Source: Trichostrongylus colubriformis (taxonomy: Eukaryota > Nematoda > Chromadorea > Rhabditida > Trichostrongylidae). Taken from it: a stretch of DNA of 64,000 nucleotides. The translations under genes were made by a program, and so were the position numbers. Below, in pieces: positions 36,917 to 48,569 of the stretch; within the stretch, counting starts at the first letter, position 1, and each line of letters starts with the position of its first letter. Below the pieces are notes generated by a model. That model did not search any database. It saw nothing but the letters and a program-made list of their open reading frames with translations, and had not been told where the DNA came from. Where the stretch lies: NCBI GenBank assembly GCA_963978905.1, contig OZ022256.1:9903501-9967500 (forward strand), given 5' to 3'.

Positions 36917-38629
36917 GGTTGTCCCAAAAGTCTTGTAGGATTTTTCCAAAAAAATCAATAACACTTGTCTACTTCGAGGCAGGTCTAGGCGGCTCAGGAG
37001 TATGGTAGAACGTTCTCTAAGCTTTCTAGTAAAATATATATTGACCCACCAGATTACGTGGAGAGAGCTACAATGCCCGTAGTCGATACCCACCCAACAC
37101 GTGGTGTCATCTACTGTGAGTGGTCTTGCGGCACCAAAGCGACGGAAACTTGCCACTCCACCAACGCTGCATTGGATAAGGGATGTGTGAGCTACGAGAC
37201 TGTGCGCCGCTCGCTCATCAGCTTCAGCAACGGCGAGATTGGCATGGAAGGCAAACCACGCACGGGACGCCCTTACGCATTCGACGACGAGACGCTGCTC
37301 TCCGCCGTTTGCGCCGATCCTGAAACCAATATGCGCGAGCTGGCGGAGAGGAATGGACAAGCACCCAGAACCATAAATCGTCGCCTCCACAAGCCCGGTT
37401 CTCGGAAGGTGCTGTCGCGATGGACCTCATGCCCTGACGGATGCTCACGAAAGTGCCCGTGTGAGTATCTGTCAATCGCTGCTGCGTCGCCCGCATCGCA
37501 ACGACTTTTTCGTCTATCTGGCTACGGGCGATGAAAGCTGAGACATATACGATACCAACGCACCCCACGCCTTTTGGCTGATGCGTACGCCGAGCAGCCA
37601 ACGCAGCCCATGTCCGACCTCCAACCGGAGAAGATTCTACTCTGCTGCTTCTAAACGAGGAAGGAATGCTTTTCTAAGAGGTGCTGGCACAAGGCGAGAC
37701 AGTACCCACTTCCGTATACACTCACCAGCTCCAGCAGATTGCCGTCGCTATTCGAAAAAAGCGCCTGAGAAAGTTCGCGGTCACCCTCCTCAATGACACC
37801 CACACGTCGCGAAGTGTACCCAGGCCAAGCTACAGGAGCCCCGGCTGGGATGTGCTGCCCCACCCGCCATACTCTACAGCCATTGGCCCTTCTAACTATT
37901 ATATCATCTTACCCATCCTCTTGAATCCTTCCTAGCCAAGAGAAAATTCGCTGATTATGACATGCTTGCAAAGGCGATCGCTGACTTCGTCGACTCTCAC
38001 AAGGGAAGGTATTTTACTTCCCATAGAACTTTGAAATGAGCCGGGGGGATCGATAGAGCTTCGAACGCTGATTATAACTGTGGAAACCAAAATTGCTACC
38101 TGGCATTCTGAAGCGAGTTACGATGGGTCAAAGTTTGCCTGTGACACCTCATTGGCGAGGCACTTCGCCATCAGCAAGGCCGTTGCTAAGCCCAATCACC
38201 CACGAACTCAACCCCGCAGATCTGGAACACTACCAGTAAGCCACTGTGGTCAAATTTGGCTATCCAACGGCCCTGCTGATGGCAAAGTGCCTCGCCAATG
38301 AGATGTCACAGGCAAGTCACAGGCAAACTTTGACCCGTCGTAACTCGCTTCAGAATGCCAGGTAGCAATTTTGGTTTTCACAGTTATAATCAGTGTTCGA
38401 AGCTCTATCGATCCCCCCGGGTCTCATTTCAAAGTTCCGTGGGAAGTAAAATACCTTCCCTTGTCAGAACCCAGAGTTCTGAAAGGAGGGAATCAACGAT
38501 TTACCTATGAGGGGGCAGAGTGTTGTCGATAACAATGGTGAATACGTTGTTGCCTGATTGTTGTTTGTTAGAAGAAAAAATAGTAAAAAGTGATGAGCGA
38601 AAAAATCCTACAAGACTTTTGGGACAACC
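36917..38629 (+). mobile_element. 1.7-kb mariner with decayed transposase
   Basis: The ends ggttgtcccaaaagtcttgt and the complement acaagacttttgggacaacc are flanked by TA (36915-36916, 38630-38631). The plus strand encodes a mariner transposase: a helix-turn-helix part (GKPRTGRPYAFDDETLLSAV, NMRELAERNGQAPRTINRRL), a middle piece and a C-terminal WDVLPHPPYS motif, in several frames because of indels. It is longer than the usual ~1.3 kb because of an internal palindrome at 38001-38465. It sits in the last intron of the broken receptor C. Confidence 0.85.
38001..38465. repeat. Palindrome inside the mariner
   Basis: Left arm 38001 to about 38195 (acaagggaaggtattttact at its outer end, ggcgaggcacttcgccatca near its inner end) pairs with right arm about 38275-38465 around a loop of about 80 bases. 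The outer part of the arm is transposase 3' coding sequence and adjoining DNA, so the 3' part of the element has been duplicated in inverted orientation. The right arm also has a short local repeat (gtcacaggcaa twice). Confidence 0.85.
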
Positions 38630-39199
38630 TAATATTTCCGAAGCATTATTCTTGCAGGAAGATTCCATTTCTTTCACTATGGTCTTCTCGTTATCCAGGA
38701 TCAAGGATTGATTAAGTCTCCACCGCACTGCGTATTTGCATCATACAAACCTCAAAAGGGGTTTCATTATTAGTGCAAAAAATAGCACTTCAAAATACAG
38801 TGGATTACAGGATGAGGAGTTTAAACGCAGTGTGTGATTAGGCATTCAAGCGGGTAGCGCACCTTGGGGTTGAATCAATTGGTCATACAGAGCTTCGTTT
38901 AGCCTTCGTTCAAAAGCATAGAGGGTGCTGTTGCCTCTAATTTTCCTTATGTTCAGCAGTGACTTCGTTTAATAAAACAATGAATTCTGAAATCTTTCCA
39001 TGCACTTTTTGAGATTATTGAGCTCACACAGTGGCAAGAAAATGGCATGCAGTTTTCGAAAATATTGAGCTCACACACTGGCGAGAAATCGGCCTCTAGG
39101 AAAAGTGAAGGAACAGGCCGCAGAGCAGCCGGGCATTACAACTGGCATAGTATATTCGAGCAAACTGCTCCACTGCTCTTATGCAGGGGCGCAGTTTGC

Positions 39200-41330
39200 T
39201 CGAATATTCGCTGTATTCGCTAGATACGTTTAATATCATCTTCTACCAGTTGGGTCAGCGCAACTACTGCACGCGTAACATCACGAGCGTCAGTGGGGCG
39301 ATCGGAATTGCTTCTCTTATGGATATACTCGGTACTCAGTATTACATCACGCCCCTTTTAGGCGCGTCCCACTCGGTTCGAGTATGTTCGAGGAGGATTC
39401 GACGTTGGTCATTTCTTCCGATTTTTTCCTAATCCCAAAGCTGCGTTGGAACCGAGTTGTGAATTTTTGTGATACGGGCCGCCCATTCGGTGTGCGCTCC
39501 ACCCACTGCTTTCGGACTACTTTCGTGCCTTTTAAAAAGAATGACCGACCTTATTCAATCTTTTCCCCACGTTTGGGGCATTTTGAAGCGCAAATAACAA
39601 TTTTTTGTCTGGAAAAGAAGCAATCCGGTGCACGCTCCACCCACTGCGGGTGGAGCTCGACTTAGTTTATCTGCATTCTTCACTTCTTGTTCCATGCCTT
39701 AACCACCCCAAAATTGTTCCCATCTTCGCATGATTATCTTCACGTGATGCTCAAGCTCCGCCCGCCACTGCAGGTTAGCCCACCTCCTCCTTTCATGGTC
39801 CCGCCTATTACCAACCAGCCTCGTTTTTCTTATCTCTGAATCACTCTCAAAATAAAATGCTAGTTTTATAGTGGGCACCATAAGATCAGTTACATATTGC
39901 GCCCACTGTGGGCGGGGTTCCGCTTATTTTGAGTGCGCTAACGATCTTCTATTGGTGTCACACTTTTTGGTTTTCGCTACGTTGGAACCGAGCTATGAGT
40001 TTTGTTGGTTGTACAGAGCGCCCACGCGGGGTGCGTTCCGCTTATTGTGCTTAGGCCTCTTTTATGACTTTGGAAAATCATGGCTGATCTTTTCCCCGAG
40101 CTTGAACCATTTTCGAACTGAACGAACAATGTTCGGTCTGAAAACTGAGCATTCCGGTGCACGCTCCGCCCAATGTGGCCTGAGCTCAACTTGGTGTATA
40201 TGTGCTCTTTACTACTTGTCCCATGCCCTACCTATCCAAAACTTGTCTCCATCTCCACAGATTGTTTGCTATGTAATGCCTGATTTCAGGACAGACGGAT
40301 GCCTACGGACGGAAGGACGCACAGACAGACGAACCGCATTATATACATAAAGGTAGGATATACATATAATAGAGATCTTATGCGTTGTCCACTCCTCACC
40401 AGTTCTACACGGCGCTCGAGGTATATCGCGTAGCTGAAACTGGTGCACATATAAACCAACATAGGACGCACGTTTATGAAAAAAGTCCTGGATACTTTTT
40501 CAACAGACAATAGACTGTAGTTACATGAAATACAATTCCTTTTTTAAGGGTTCTAAACCCGATCAAATATCACCTTGCTTGTTTATAGGAGGCTTGACTT
40601 ATGATAAGATGATAAGAAAAGACAAAAAAGTTGATGGGCACTTGACGCACAAGCCACCCACTGGAACAAAAAAGTTAATTGACACTTTACCTACAAGCCA
40701 CCCTCTTTCGATGGTGAATAAGAGGTTAAATATCAGTCAATATACCGATTCGGCTGGAATGTTGCACTTGAAGGGCATCATCCGCAAAATACAAATATCG
40801 CTTCTGTTTAGTAAGAAATCTTCGTACCCTTGCTAGAGGCATAGGCCCTAAGACAGGTTGCATCGTCGGTTCCTTTGAAGTGGACCTCCAATGTAGATTC
40901 ACTTTCTGTTGTAAGCATAGGTGTCACTCTATTTTGTGCAAGAACATTAACATGCACCTTACCATACTGGATTCCTTGTTAGAGACCTTGGGTCAGTTCA
41001 CAACGGGAATAACAAGGCCCTAGCGCCACGAAGAGAGGCGAAGCGTTTGGCAACAAAATTGAGTGTCCTAACGCCCATCCCTCGAATCGACCTTCTCTAG
41101 CTTTTTAAAAGATTGAACTGGTGCTGCTACGGTAAGTAGACATATATATGCCATTTGTCTAGAAAAGACTGTGTTTGGGATAATGAAACAGTTCTGCCGT
41201 GTACCTTGACCAATAGTTCAGCCTGATTGGCTAAAACGACGTTCGATTTTAGAAGGGAGTTTGCAAGCGTAACGGTGATTAGTGCAGCTATCTTCTGGCG
41301 TACTTACCAAAGACGGATGGAGACTTTGGC
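39200..41330. repeat. Duplicated noncoding block V, copy 2
   Basis: It corresponds to 17980-19650 but holds at least two versions of the inner unit with gtgcacgctccacccactgc / cgcccactgtgggcg and cttgtcccatgcc (about 39205-39700 and 39895-40270). A degenerate (gacgga)n run lies near 40290-40330. It ends in the DNA upstream of receptor B. No exon is supported in it. Confidence 0.65.
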
Positions 41331-41719
41331 CTATTCCAGCTTCAAATATGCGGAAGGTGACAACAAGAGTTATTCGCACATTCAAAAAAAAAAACGGAAT
41401 CGTAGCCATTGTTGTCATCTTTATGTGACGTATTAGTTTTTGTGAGGCGTTTTGATCGTTGTTTTAGGTTTCGTTTAGACAAATTCTATTTTTTTCTGTT
41501 GTGGGGAGAATTTCCTCTCAGTATTGTTCTACTACAATTACCCTGTCTCGTACTGTAAATAAGGATACAAAGGCAAGCCTCGCCGGTGGGCGGCGGAAGC
41601 TTTTCCATTGAAGCATTTCAGAGCTAGCATATTTTCCATAATATACATACTGGTGTTGCTGAGCAAATTCTCCAATACCTATCCACTAACTATTGCTGTT
41701 TTCATGACTTTTTTCTACG

Positions 41720-44700
41720 ATGGCGACTTTCCACATGGAACTACCATGGCAGCAAGTCGTCTTTCTGATAGCTACCACGGTAACCTTGCCTTTACACTTT
41801 GCCATAATAATTTCGATAGTGAGGGAGCGAAAGTTTACAATGTTCCATGTTCTGGTGCTTTCACAGGTACGGTTTTTTGATTCCTATCATGGGAGAAGTG
41901 ATTAGAGGAAATTAACATTTCAGAGCTTTGCCGATGTTTCCTCACTGATCAACTATATTTTTGTCACTTGTCTACGAGATTCCCAGCTGTTCAATAAGTT
42001 CCTTTGGGAAAATCAAAAATTCATAGCCAATTATGGATTCCGAAGTATTTACTACTCCGTGTTGCTTAGGAACATAGGCGTCACATTGATGTCGGTACAG
42101 CGATACATTTGTATTTGTCAATCTGGAACAAGGGTTGATCAGGTAACTGTCAGTCAAAATGGATTCATTTGCAAGTGAATTTCAGAAATTCACAGCCTCG
42201 CCGTCGAACTGGTTGCCGACTGCTGAGAGGTCCATCTAGCGACTCCCTAACGGATTTGCGGAAGGGTAGATGAAGGAGGCTATGCGGGGACATGTAGAAT
42301 TTGAGAGAGTGCACAACATCAGTCAAAATTTCATCAAAGTCCTAAAGATTCACGAAGCTCTATGCCTATGTCTAGGAACAAAAACTGATTTGGACTCCGA
42401 TTCGTTTCGCTTTTTTCCTCTTTTCATAACAGTTCTCGATTTCATTGCTAAAGCAAGGGTAAAAAACTACTTACGTGCAAGGGTTAAGGAAATATTTGAT
42501 GCCGGAGCCAACTCGGACTCGTATTTTCAGGGACCGTTCCAATCTACTACACCTCAATAATTGAATTTCTTCGCTATTTCAGTACTCGTTTGACATATTG
42601 TGTTAATACCCACGCTCATGAAGCAATGAAGCGGCTGTCCGGTACATATGTATCGCGGGATGGGCTTTCTATACCATGACTTCCTTTGACAAAACCAAAC
42701 AGAAACCTTACACTCAACACAATTCTTCAGAAATGGTCACCATCATAAGGGCTGGTGTTTGACAGACTATGCCATCCCTGGAAAAGTTTTTGGCAAAGCT
42801 TGTGAGCACAGCTTGGGTTGGTCTTACACGGCAGATGTGGGAGTAAATCTTCACACTTACGCCGACGTCGAGCGGCTGACAAAAGAAGCAGTGGTTGGTC
42901 GAAGCTGATTGAAGAGCTGGCATATATTTACGAAAGCTCGATTGGTTTGCAAGACGCTGTCCATTATTTATTGCTCAATAGAAGGATAGCGTTCCAAAAA
43001 TGAGTCACTTTTCCATTATGGTCAAACATGCAACAGTTTACGCAAGTGTCATAACTCCGTGTGAGCTCCGAAGAATTAGGTGAAATGCAAGATGGACGGA
43101 TAAATCAGGCTTAGGCAGGGAAATTCTCGGGAGATAACATCTCGTTTGTCACAAAGGGAATCTGGCAAAACAATGTAATGTAAAGTCCAACTCTGACTTT
43201 TGAGCAATTCATTTCATAGCAAGTTCCAACTTCTCTCTTCGTAGAACCTCGGCATCGTTATTAGTTTAATATTGTTCTGTTGTGCCAACGAGGTTTTTAG
43301 GTGGAACATTTATTTACGACCTAACGTTTCCACCGGATCGTCTTCCTCAAAGGCCCAGTCCACCACCGCAGGAGCGGAACGCCGCCACTCCGTGTCAGCT
43401 GTCGTCTCTTCACTGGCGGCGTTCCGCTCCTGCGGTGGTGGACTGGGCCTTTGAGGAAGACGATCTGGTCGAAACGTTAGGCCGTAAATAAATGTTCCAC
43501 CTAAAAACCTCGTTGGCATAACACAAGAATATCAAACTCATTTCATAGCCATTTATGAGGAGCCATAGAAAAAGCTCATGATGTGATCTCTATATTGAAA
43601 AAAAAATCTAGAAAGTAAATTCAAAGTGAAGGCAGTGTAAACGAAACTGAACAGTAAATGTTGCTAAGACAACGCAAGATTCTGTAATTTCCTCAGTTAG
43701 AGATAAACTCAAAAGCCTTGATTTTCTCGTTGCAGTTCGCTTTATTTTCAACCTCACGTTTTCCAGTTTATTTCAAAAATACCACTCATCACTTTACCTA
43801 TCCTTCAATGGAGTATCGCACTTCTGATAGTGTCACCAATATTGCAACCATCATACATAGTCACATACGAATTGAGACCAAAATTGGAGGTTTCGATCCC
43901 ACCATCACTGATAGCGGTTTGTCAGGCATATATTTGATGAACATATAGGTTTTCGAGGGTATGAAGATGTGAGAAAAACTCCATATCGAGAGATGTAGGA
44001 CGTCCATCAGTGCAATATGTGAGGCTCTGCTAGCAAGGTAGAGCAACGTCATTTCACATGCTGCCTACTTGGAGTGGCTCCGGGAGAATGCTTATTGTGA
44101 CTCATGCATACCATGTATACCACGTTCTGTCTCAATCAGCTTTTTCCTTGCTGCTTCTTCTGCACATACAGCTTCACTTTTTGATATTATTGACATCTGA
44201 AATTAGTTTGAGCACATGATCAGTGAGGATAACAAAGCGAGTTCATGGTGTCACAGGTAGCAAAGAATTGTCACATTTGCGATTCTAAGCGGCGCATTGG
44301 GGCAAGTAACCCAACTACAAATTTTCCTCCCTTTTCCTTTTATACAATTGACTCCTTCCTTCTGAAGACAACAGAAGGGGGAACCTTGGTTTATTGAGAA
44401 CACTTGCGGCTCGTTCCAATTGCCGCAGTTGCACACACGGAGCTAGGCGTCTTCCGTTTTTCAACCCGACTTTCGCTACCGATTGCCTTTTTTGACCTCG
44501 AATATTCGCTCCAAGAAGAGCATTTCTTTCCACCTCCCCTTTTCTTCCTTACCCCCGTTACCTTTATATCCAGCCTATTTGCATAGTAGAAAGAAATATT
44601 TCTGGTTGTTGGCTAGTAAAATGCCTTCCAACAGTTTTACACTAAGTTTTTCTAATTACAATTGAATTTTTTGCTTCATCTTTGTTCTGGAAAAGTATCA

Positions 44701-46608
44701 TTGGTAGTAAGATTAATTTCAGCTAGGAAACATCGTTGTGCTCCCATCATCTTCCGCACTATTTGCAGTCTGCGTAATTTGCTACGTGCTTATTGTGAAG
44801 TATCTTCTACAGAACACTTCCCATCACAGTGGATCTCAGTGAGATACTTTGGCTTCAACGTGTGGTGTGATAGATATGAATGTTGTCCTACAACACTACT
44901 GCTGAATTAATCCATCCACTGTTTAAGGTTCAGGCGGCATGAATTGCGTCTTGGCGCGCAAGTAGCTGGTCTCGTGATTGCCTTCATGGTACAATTCGTA
45001 TACAATAGTGGTACGTATCTTCTCAACAGCCTCGACCAAGTTGGTTTACTCGAAGATGTTCATTCCTGTGTGAAACTTTGTTTATAATATTGTTTTCATT
45101 TTGATGCACATTTCAGGATTACCTTGAGTAAGTCAAAGCGTCAAATTATAAATAAAATTGAAGGTGCTGAGGAATACGCCGACAAAGAAAAGTCGAAAAA
45201 AAATTGCCACGTTGTTGCCACCGTTGCCACCGCCATTGAACAATCACGTCTAGGGCGGGCGGACCTGGGCTGTTTGGTGAAGAAACGCTTGCTCCTTTGG
45301 CTATGCACGCTACAGGAACTGATACCCAAGCATTGATAAAGGTACAGCCCACTGGCTATGTGTCGAACTATCTGACCACGGCGGGAGCTGTAATACCCCA
45401 ACAATCACTCCAAATGTCTTGGAATGTACCTTTAACGTATCACAGTATTGTAGTTATCAGACAGCTGCCATTCCACCCAAAATAGAAACATCCCGAATCT
45501 TTTTTTTCTTGTAAGCAATCAGCAGTAGCATCAAACACATCCTACTTCACAACGACAATGACCTCTGCCCGTGTCCCGTATAGTACAGCGAGCAGCATAA
45601 GAGGTGCTGTGTGCAGTTAGCAATGATGGATGTCGCGATTGAAGACCATAACGTCACGTTTTTCAACCCCAGTTTTGCTACCGACTACCTCTTCTAACCT
45701 CGAATGATCGTTTCAAAAGAACATTTCTCTCTATCGCCCTTTTTGATTCTACCCCTCCCAGTTCCTTTGAACGGATGTAGTATACTGAAAAATGCGTATA
45801 GCTGATCTTTTTTTTGACATAGTGCACCAAAAAACTGTCTGTTCTGATGTGTGTATGAAAAATGATTGTGATTCCCCTTATAAGTGAACCGCTCTTTGAT
45901 CACCTCATCATTCCACTATTAATGCGAACGGATTAAAGAAGTGTATAAAAAATTGCTCGAAATTCTACATACGTAATTGCTCCTGTACAGTCAGGTCATA
46001 AAAATCTAATGAAGTCACAGTCTATTGATCGAAATCGACAAAAAATGTGAGAGTTTATAGAGCCCTGAAGAGGTAGTGAGCCACATCTCTAAGCGAGCAC
46101 AGTTAGACATGTTCACGTGCCATAGCAGTGTGTTCCATCTATCGGTACCGAACGAAACTAGTGGTTTGCGTGGAACGCCATAAATGATTGATATCGCTTT
46201 CCTGTTAGCATGGTGTGATGCACATTTGCATAGCGCAACCAAATTTACCGGCTTAACAGTAGCTCGCTTAAGATTATTTCCAGTACTTTTGCAAATGCCC
46301 CGAACCTCAGCATCTTATTCGAACCTTGCAGACACTTCTTCGCCGTTGGAAAACAATGGGACCGCTGGCGTATGGCTTTTTGTCATATATCCACCCATGG
46401 ACATGTCTGGCTTTCAACCAGCAAATAAGGAACGGTGTTTTCCGCTTATTCTGCTGCTGTTTCAGATATAAGGTCAGAGTTGGAATTTATTGTTTAGAGA
46501 ATCGTTCACTAGAAACTATGATAGTGATTTTTTTTTCAGGTTGATCTCCCTACGTCTAGTAGAGTCTTCTCGTTATCTAGAGCCAGGACTGAAGCCAGTT
46601 GCGTCTAG
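41720..46608 (+). CDS. Nematode 7TM chemoreceptor B (Srg superfamily, Srv-like)
   Basis: Exons 41720-41866, 41924-42142, 43767-43916, 44723-44838, 44928-45039, 46332-46472 and 46540-46608 (stop) join in the same phases as gene A, to about 317 residues. Exons 2-6 have identical lengths to A (219, 150, 116, 112, 141). Motifs match A: FADVSSLINYIF, LMSVQRYICICQ, ILQWSIALLIVSPIL, FAVCVICYVLIVKYLLQ, VAGLVIAFMVQFVYN, GFLSYIHPWTCLAFNQQIRN. The tail ends TEASCV, four residues longer than in A. The first ATG of gene A's start context (41704) is out of frame here, so the start is placed at 41720. Intron 2 has a normal GT donor (gtaact), unlike A. It holds a 317-base palindromic Penelope derivative; intron 5 is about 920 bases longer than in A. 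All exons are open, so it is probably functional. Confidence 0.88.
43221..43537. mobile_element. Palindromic Penelope-like derivative, 317 bp
   Basis: It is flanked by the 12-base duplication tcatttcatagc (43209-43220 and 43538-43549). Gene A has the unoccupied site at about 23299-23312. It begins aagttccaacttctctcttc, as does the full element at 20722. It then contains only the terminal repeat unit in inverted duplicate: gccaacgaggtttttaggtg ... tcctcaaaggcccagtccac ... ggagcggaacgccgcc, a short loop, then the complement. No RT or nuclease sequence remains. Confidence 0.88.
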
Positions 46609-46609
46609 A

Positions 46610-47663
46610 TGCGGAAAAACTTCAATCCTGAGGGTGCTTCCATACTCTGTCGAGGAGCCGCCGGAGAATAAAATATACTTCATAGAGTGGAAGGGGCACA
46701 TTCAATTTCGATCTTGGTGCCCAGACCATGCCTGCGGTAGTGGACTTAGCACTGATCCACTTTCACTCAATCTGTCTATACGTAAGCACAGAATTTTGTG
46801 CATAAAATATCTATTTATTTTGTCGTGTATACTAGATAATGTTCCTTCTTCGAATTGGATAAAATTGTTTCACTGTGAATGGTCCAAAGTTTTCCGTCAT
46901 GTACACTTGTACCATCCGCCAAACATGATATACGATAATGCCTAGAAGGTTTTATTTAGTGGAAATGTTCGACAGGCGCATTGAATTCCTATAGGCATCT
47001 CACCTAATTTACCTTTGTTTAGGGGGGCTTCATAACCATTGTAGCCAGGGAATTATATCTCTACATGATGCACCCACATGAGAAATACCTGTAAGCATTC
47101 CATTGGGGTGCAGGTGTTGAACTGTTAAGAAAAACGAGTGTTGGCATGTTCCTTGAGCGATTTTCTACCTGAATTCAAATACTTAAGATACTCTAGAGGT
47201 GCTCGGCCGTTCCATAGTTGATGAGGCATTTTTTGGAATCTTCACAGACAGTCGCCAATGTTCAATGAAAAATTTGTCAGGAAGGCACTTCCAAAGGGTC
47301 AAGAATCGCTACTTTCGAATCGACCGTTTCGGATGCTGCGAAAGTATGACCGCTAGACACTAGTTGTAAGTCTTAAATCTTACCATTTCAACTAGAGGAA
47401 GGGCATCAACATCAGTTTTGATCAGAGTTTAGGTTATCCACTGGAACGCCTCTGGCTCATAATATAACGAAGACGGCGAGGGAGGGCAATGTAACGCAGG
47501 TGACCGTGAAGAGAATCATCCAACACTTACGCGAGAATAGATTCAGCGAATCGAATAAGATGTGGGAAGTGATGCAGGCTCAGTCTTCCAACGTGCTCTG
47601 GAAGTGCCGAGTGGATTGATATGCTTGCTGTTTATTGGTAGTTGCTGCGAGCTCGTGAGGTGT
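46610..47663. other. Intergenic, no confident gene
   Basis: Around 47460-47540 a frame reads VTVKRIIQHLRENRFSE, reminiscent of a transposase helix-turn-helix, but too short and unsupported to call. Otherwise nothing is recognised. Confidence 0.4.
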
Positions 47664-47800
47664 GGGGCGTCTCGTCTAAATCTCGCTTCGCGACGTCGCA
47701 CTCGCGGCGCCGTCGGCACGACTTGCCGCAGTCGGTTTGAATTTCGCGCAGAATGCGATAGGGTGGTACCGTAAGGAACCATCAAAGATTGCAGGTTGGA
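47664..47800. mobile_element. Fragment related to the MULE-like MITEs
   Basis: The string tcgcttcgcgacgtcgcact and the following ggcgcc, then gcagaatgcgat..ggtggtaccgtaagg, parallel the interiors of the MITEs at 26936 and 57984. Clear ends and target duplication were not found. Confidence 0.5.
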
Positions 47801-48569
47801 ATCTCAGAATCTAAGCCGGTGCAGCCATAAAGGTTGCTTCGAGACCACCACTGCCACAATCACGCTTAGTGGGTCTGGAGTGCTTTCCTGCTTTCTGGAA
47901 GTCATTCGAAGGAAGTGTCCGTGGTGACGTATTATTAAGGGACAAGTGTGTCTCCTGATGACATCGTTGGATCAGTTCTGCAGACTGACTCTGACTCGAG
48001 TATCGTCGTATCTGTGTAAATATGAAAATCGCCGCATCGTCTCACAGCAATGGATCTCCAAATGGCCTAAGTGTCAGACTACTCGACTATATCGTTTCGG
48101 CGATATTGAAGAGCAAAACCTCACATTTCATCCAGAGACCACCTTACGAGAGCATGGGACGATTTCTGCAGCGATCACCTGCGACCCACGACAAATGTCT
48201 TCCACGATCACTTCTTCGTAGTGCCTGAGCCGAATATGGTCCTACTGGATTCTGCGGGCATATTATGATACTTCAGATGGAAGTGTATGTGATCACACAT
48301 ACCAGTGAACTTCTTTTTGATACCCTTTTTCTTCCCATTGGGTAAGGCTTTGCCAGACGACCATTACCTACGCCGTATTTTTGAAAAATTGTGCTAAGGA
48401 ACAAGCTAGGAGTGGGACGAACTGTAGAGCCAAGATGGCTTCCCAGATTTTCCACCTGTTTTCCCACCTTTTCAATTCCTTTTTGAGTATCTCTACATTT
48501 CACTGAATGCTATCAAGGCGGTTCGGGATCTCTACCTTCCAACTTGAATACCGTTCTCCATGTAGTGCT
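47801..48569. other. Intergenic, nothing recognised
   Basis: Short open frames only, with no splice support or family resemblance. Confidence 0.4.

Larger units (their letters stand above)
36029..38709 (+). pseudogene. Broken chemoreceptor C (3' half only)
   Basis: It is colinear with exons 4-7 of receptors A and B. Exon 4 remnant: about 36029-36144 (TM5, AVLLAICTVSYVLIISYIL), with a one-base shift at its start. Exon 5: about 36240-36342 (RVAELVITNIAQLVYNGGSH). Exon 6: split between about 36660-36730 (MGQLLYGFLSRVPPW, after a frameshift) and 36800-36881 (VCLPFNQE then a stop), separated by extra DNA. Exon 7: 38653-38709 (MVFSLSRIKD then stop). Exons 1-3 are missing. A mariner (36917-38629) occupies the last intron. 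Frameshifts, a stop and the missing 5' half make it a pseudogene. Confidence 0.85.

Noticed and set aside
36914..37390. 158-codon minus-strand frame
   Set aside because: Antisense shadow of the mariner transposase N-terminal region on the plus strand.
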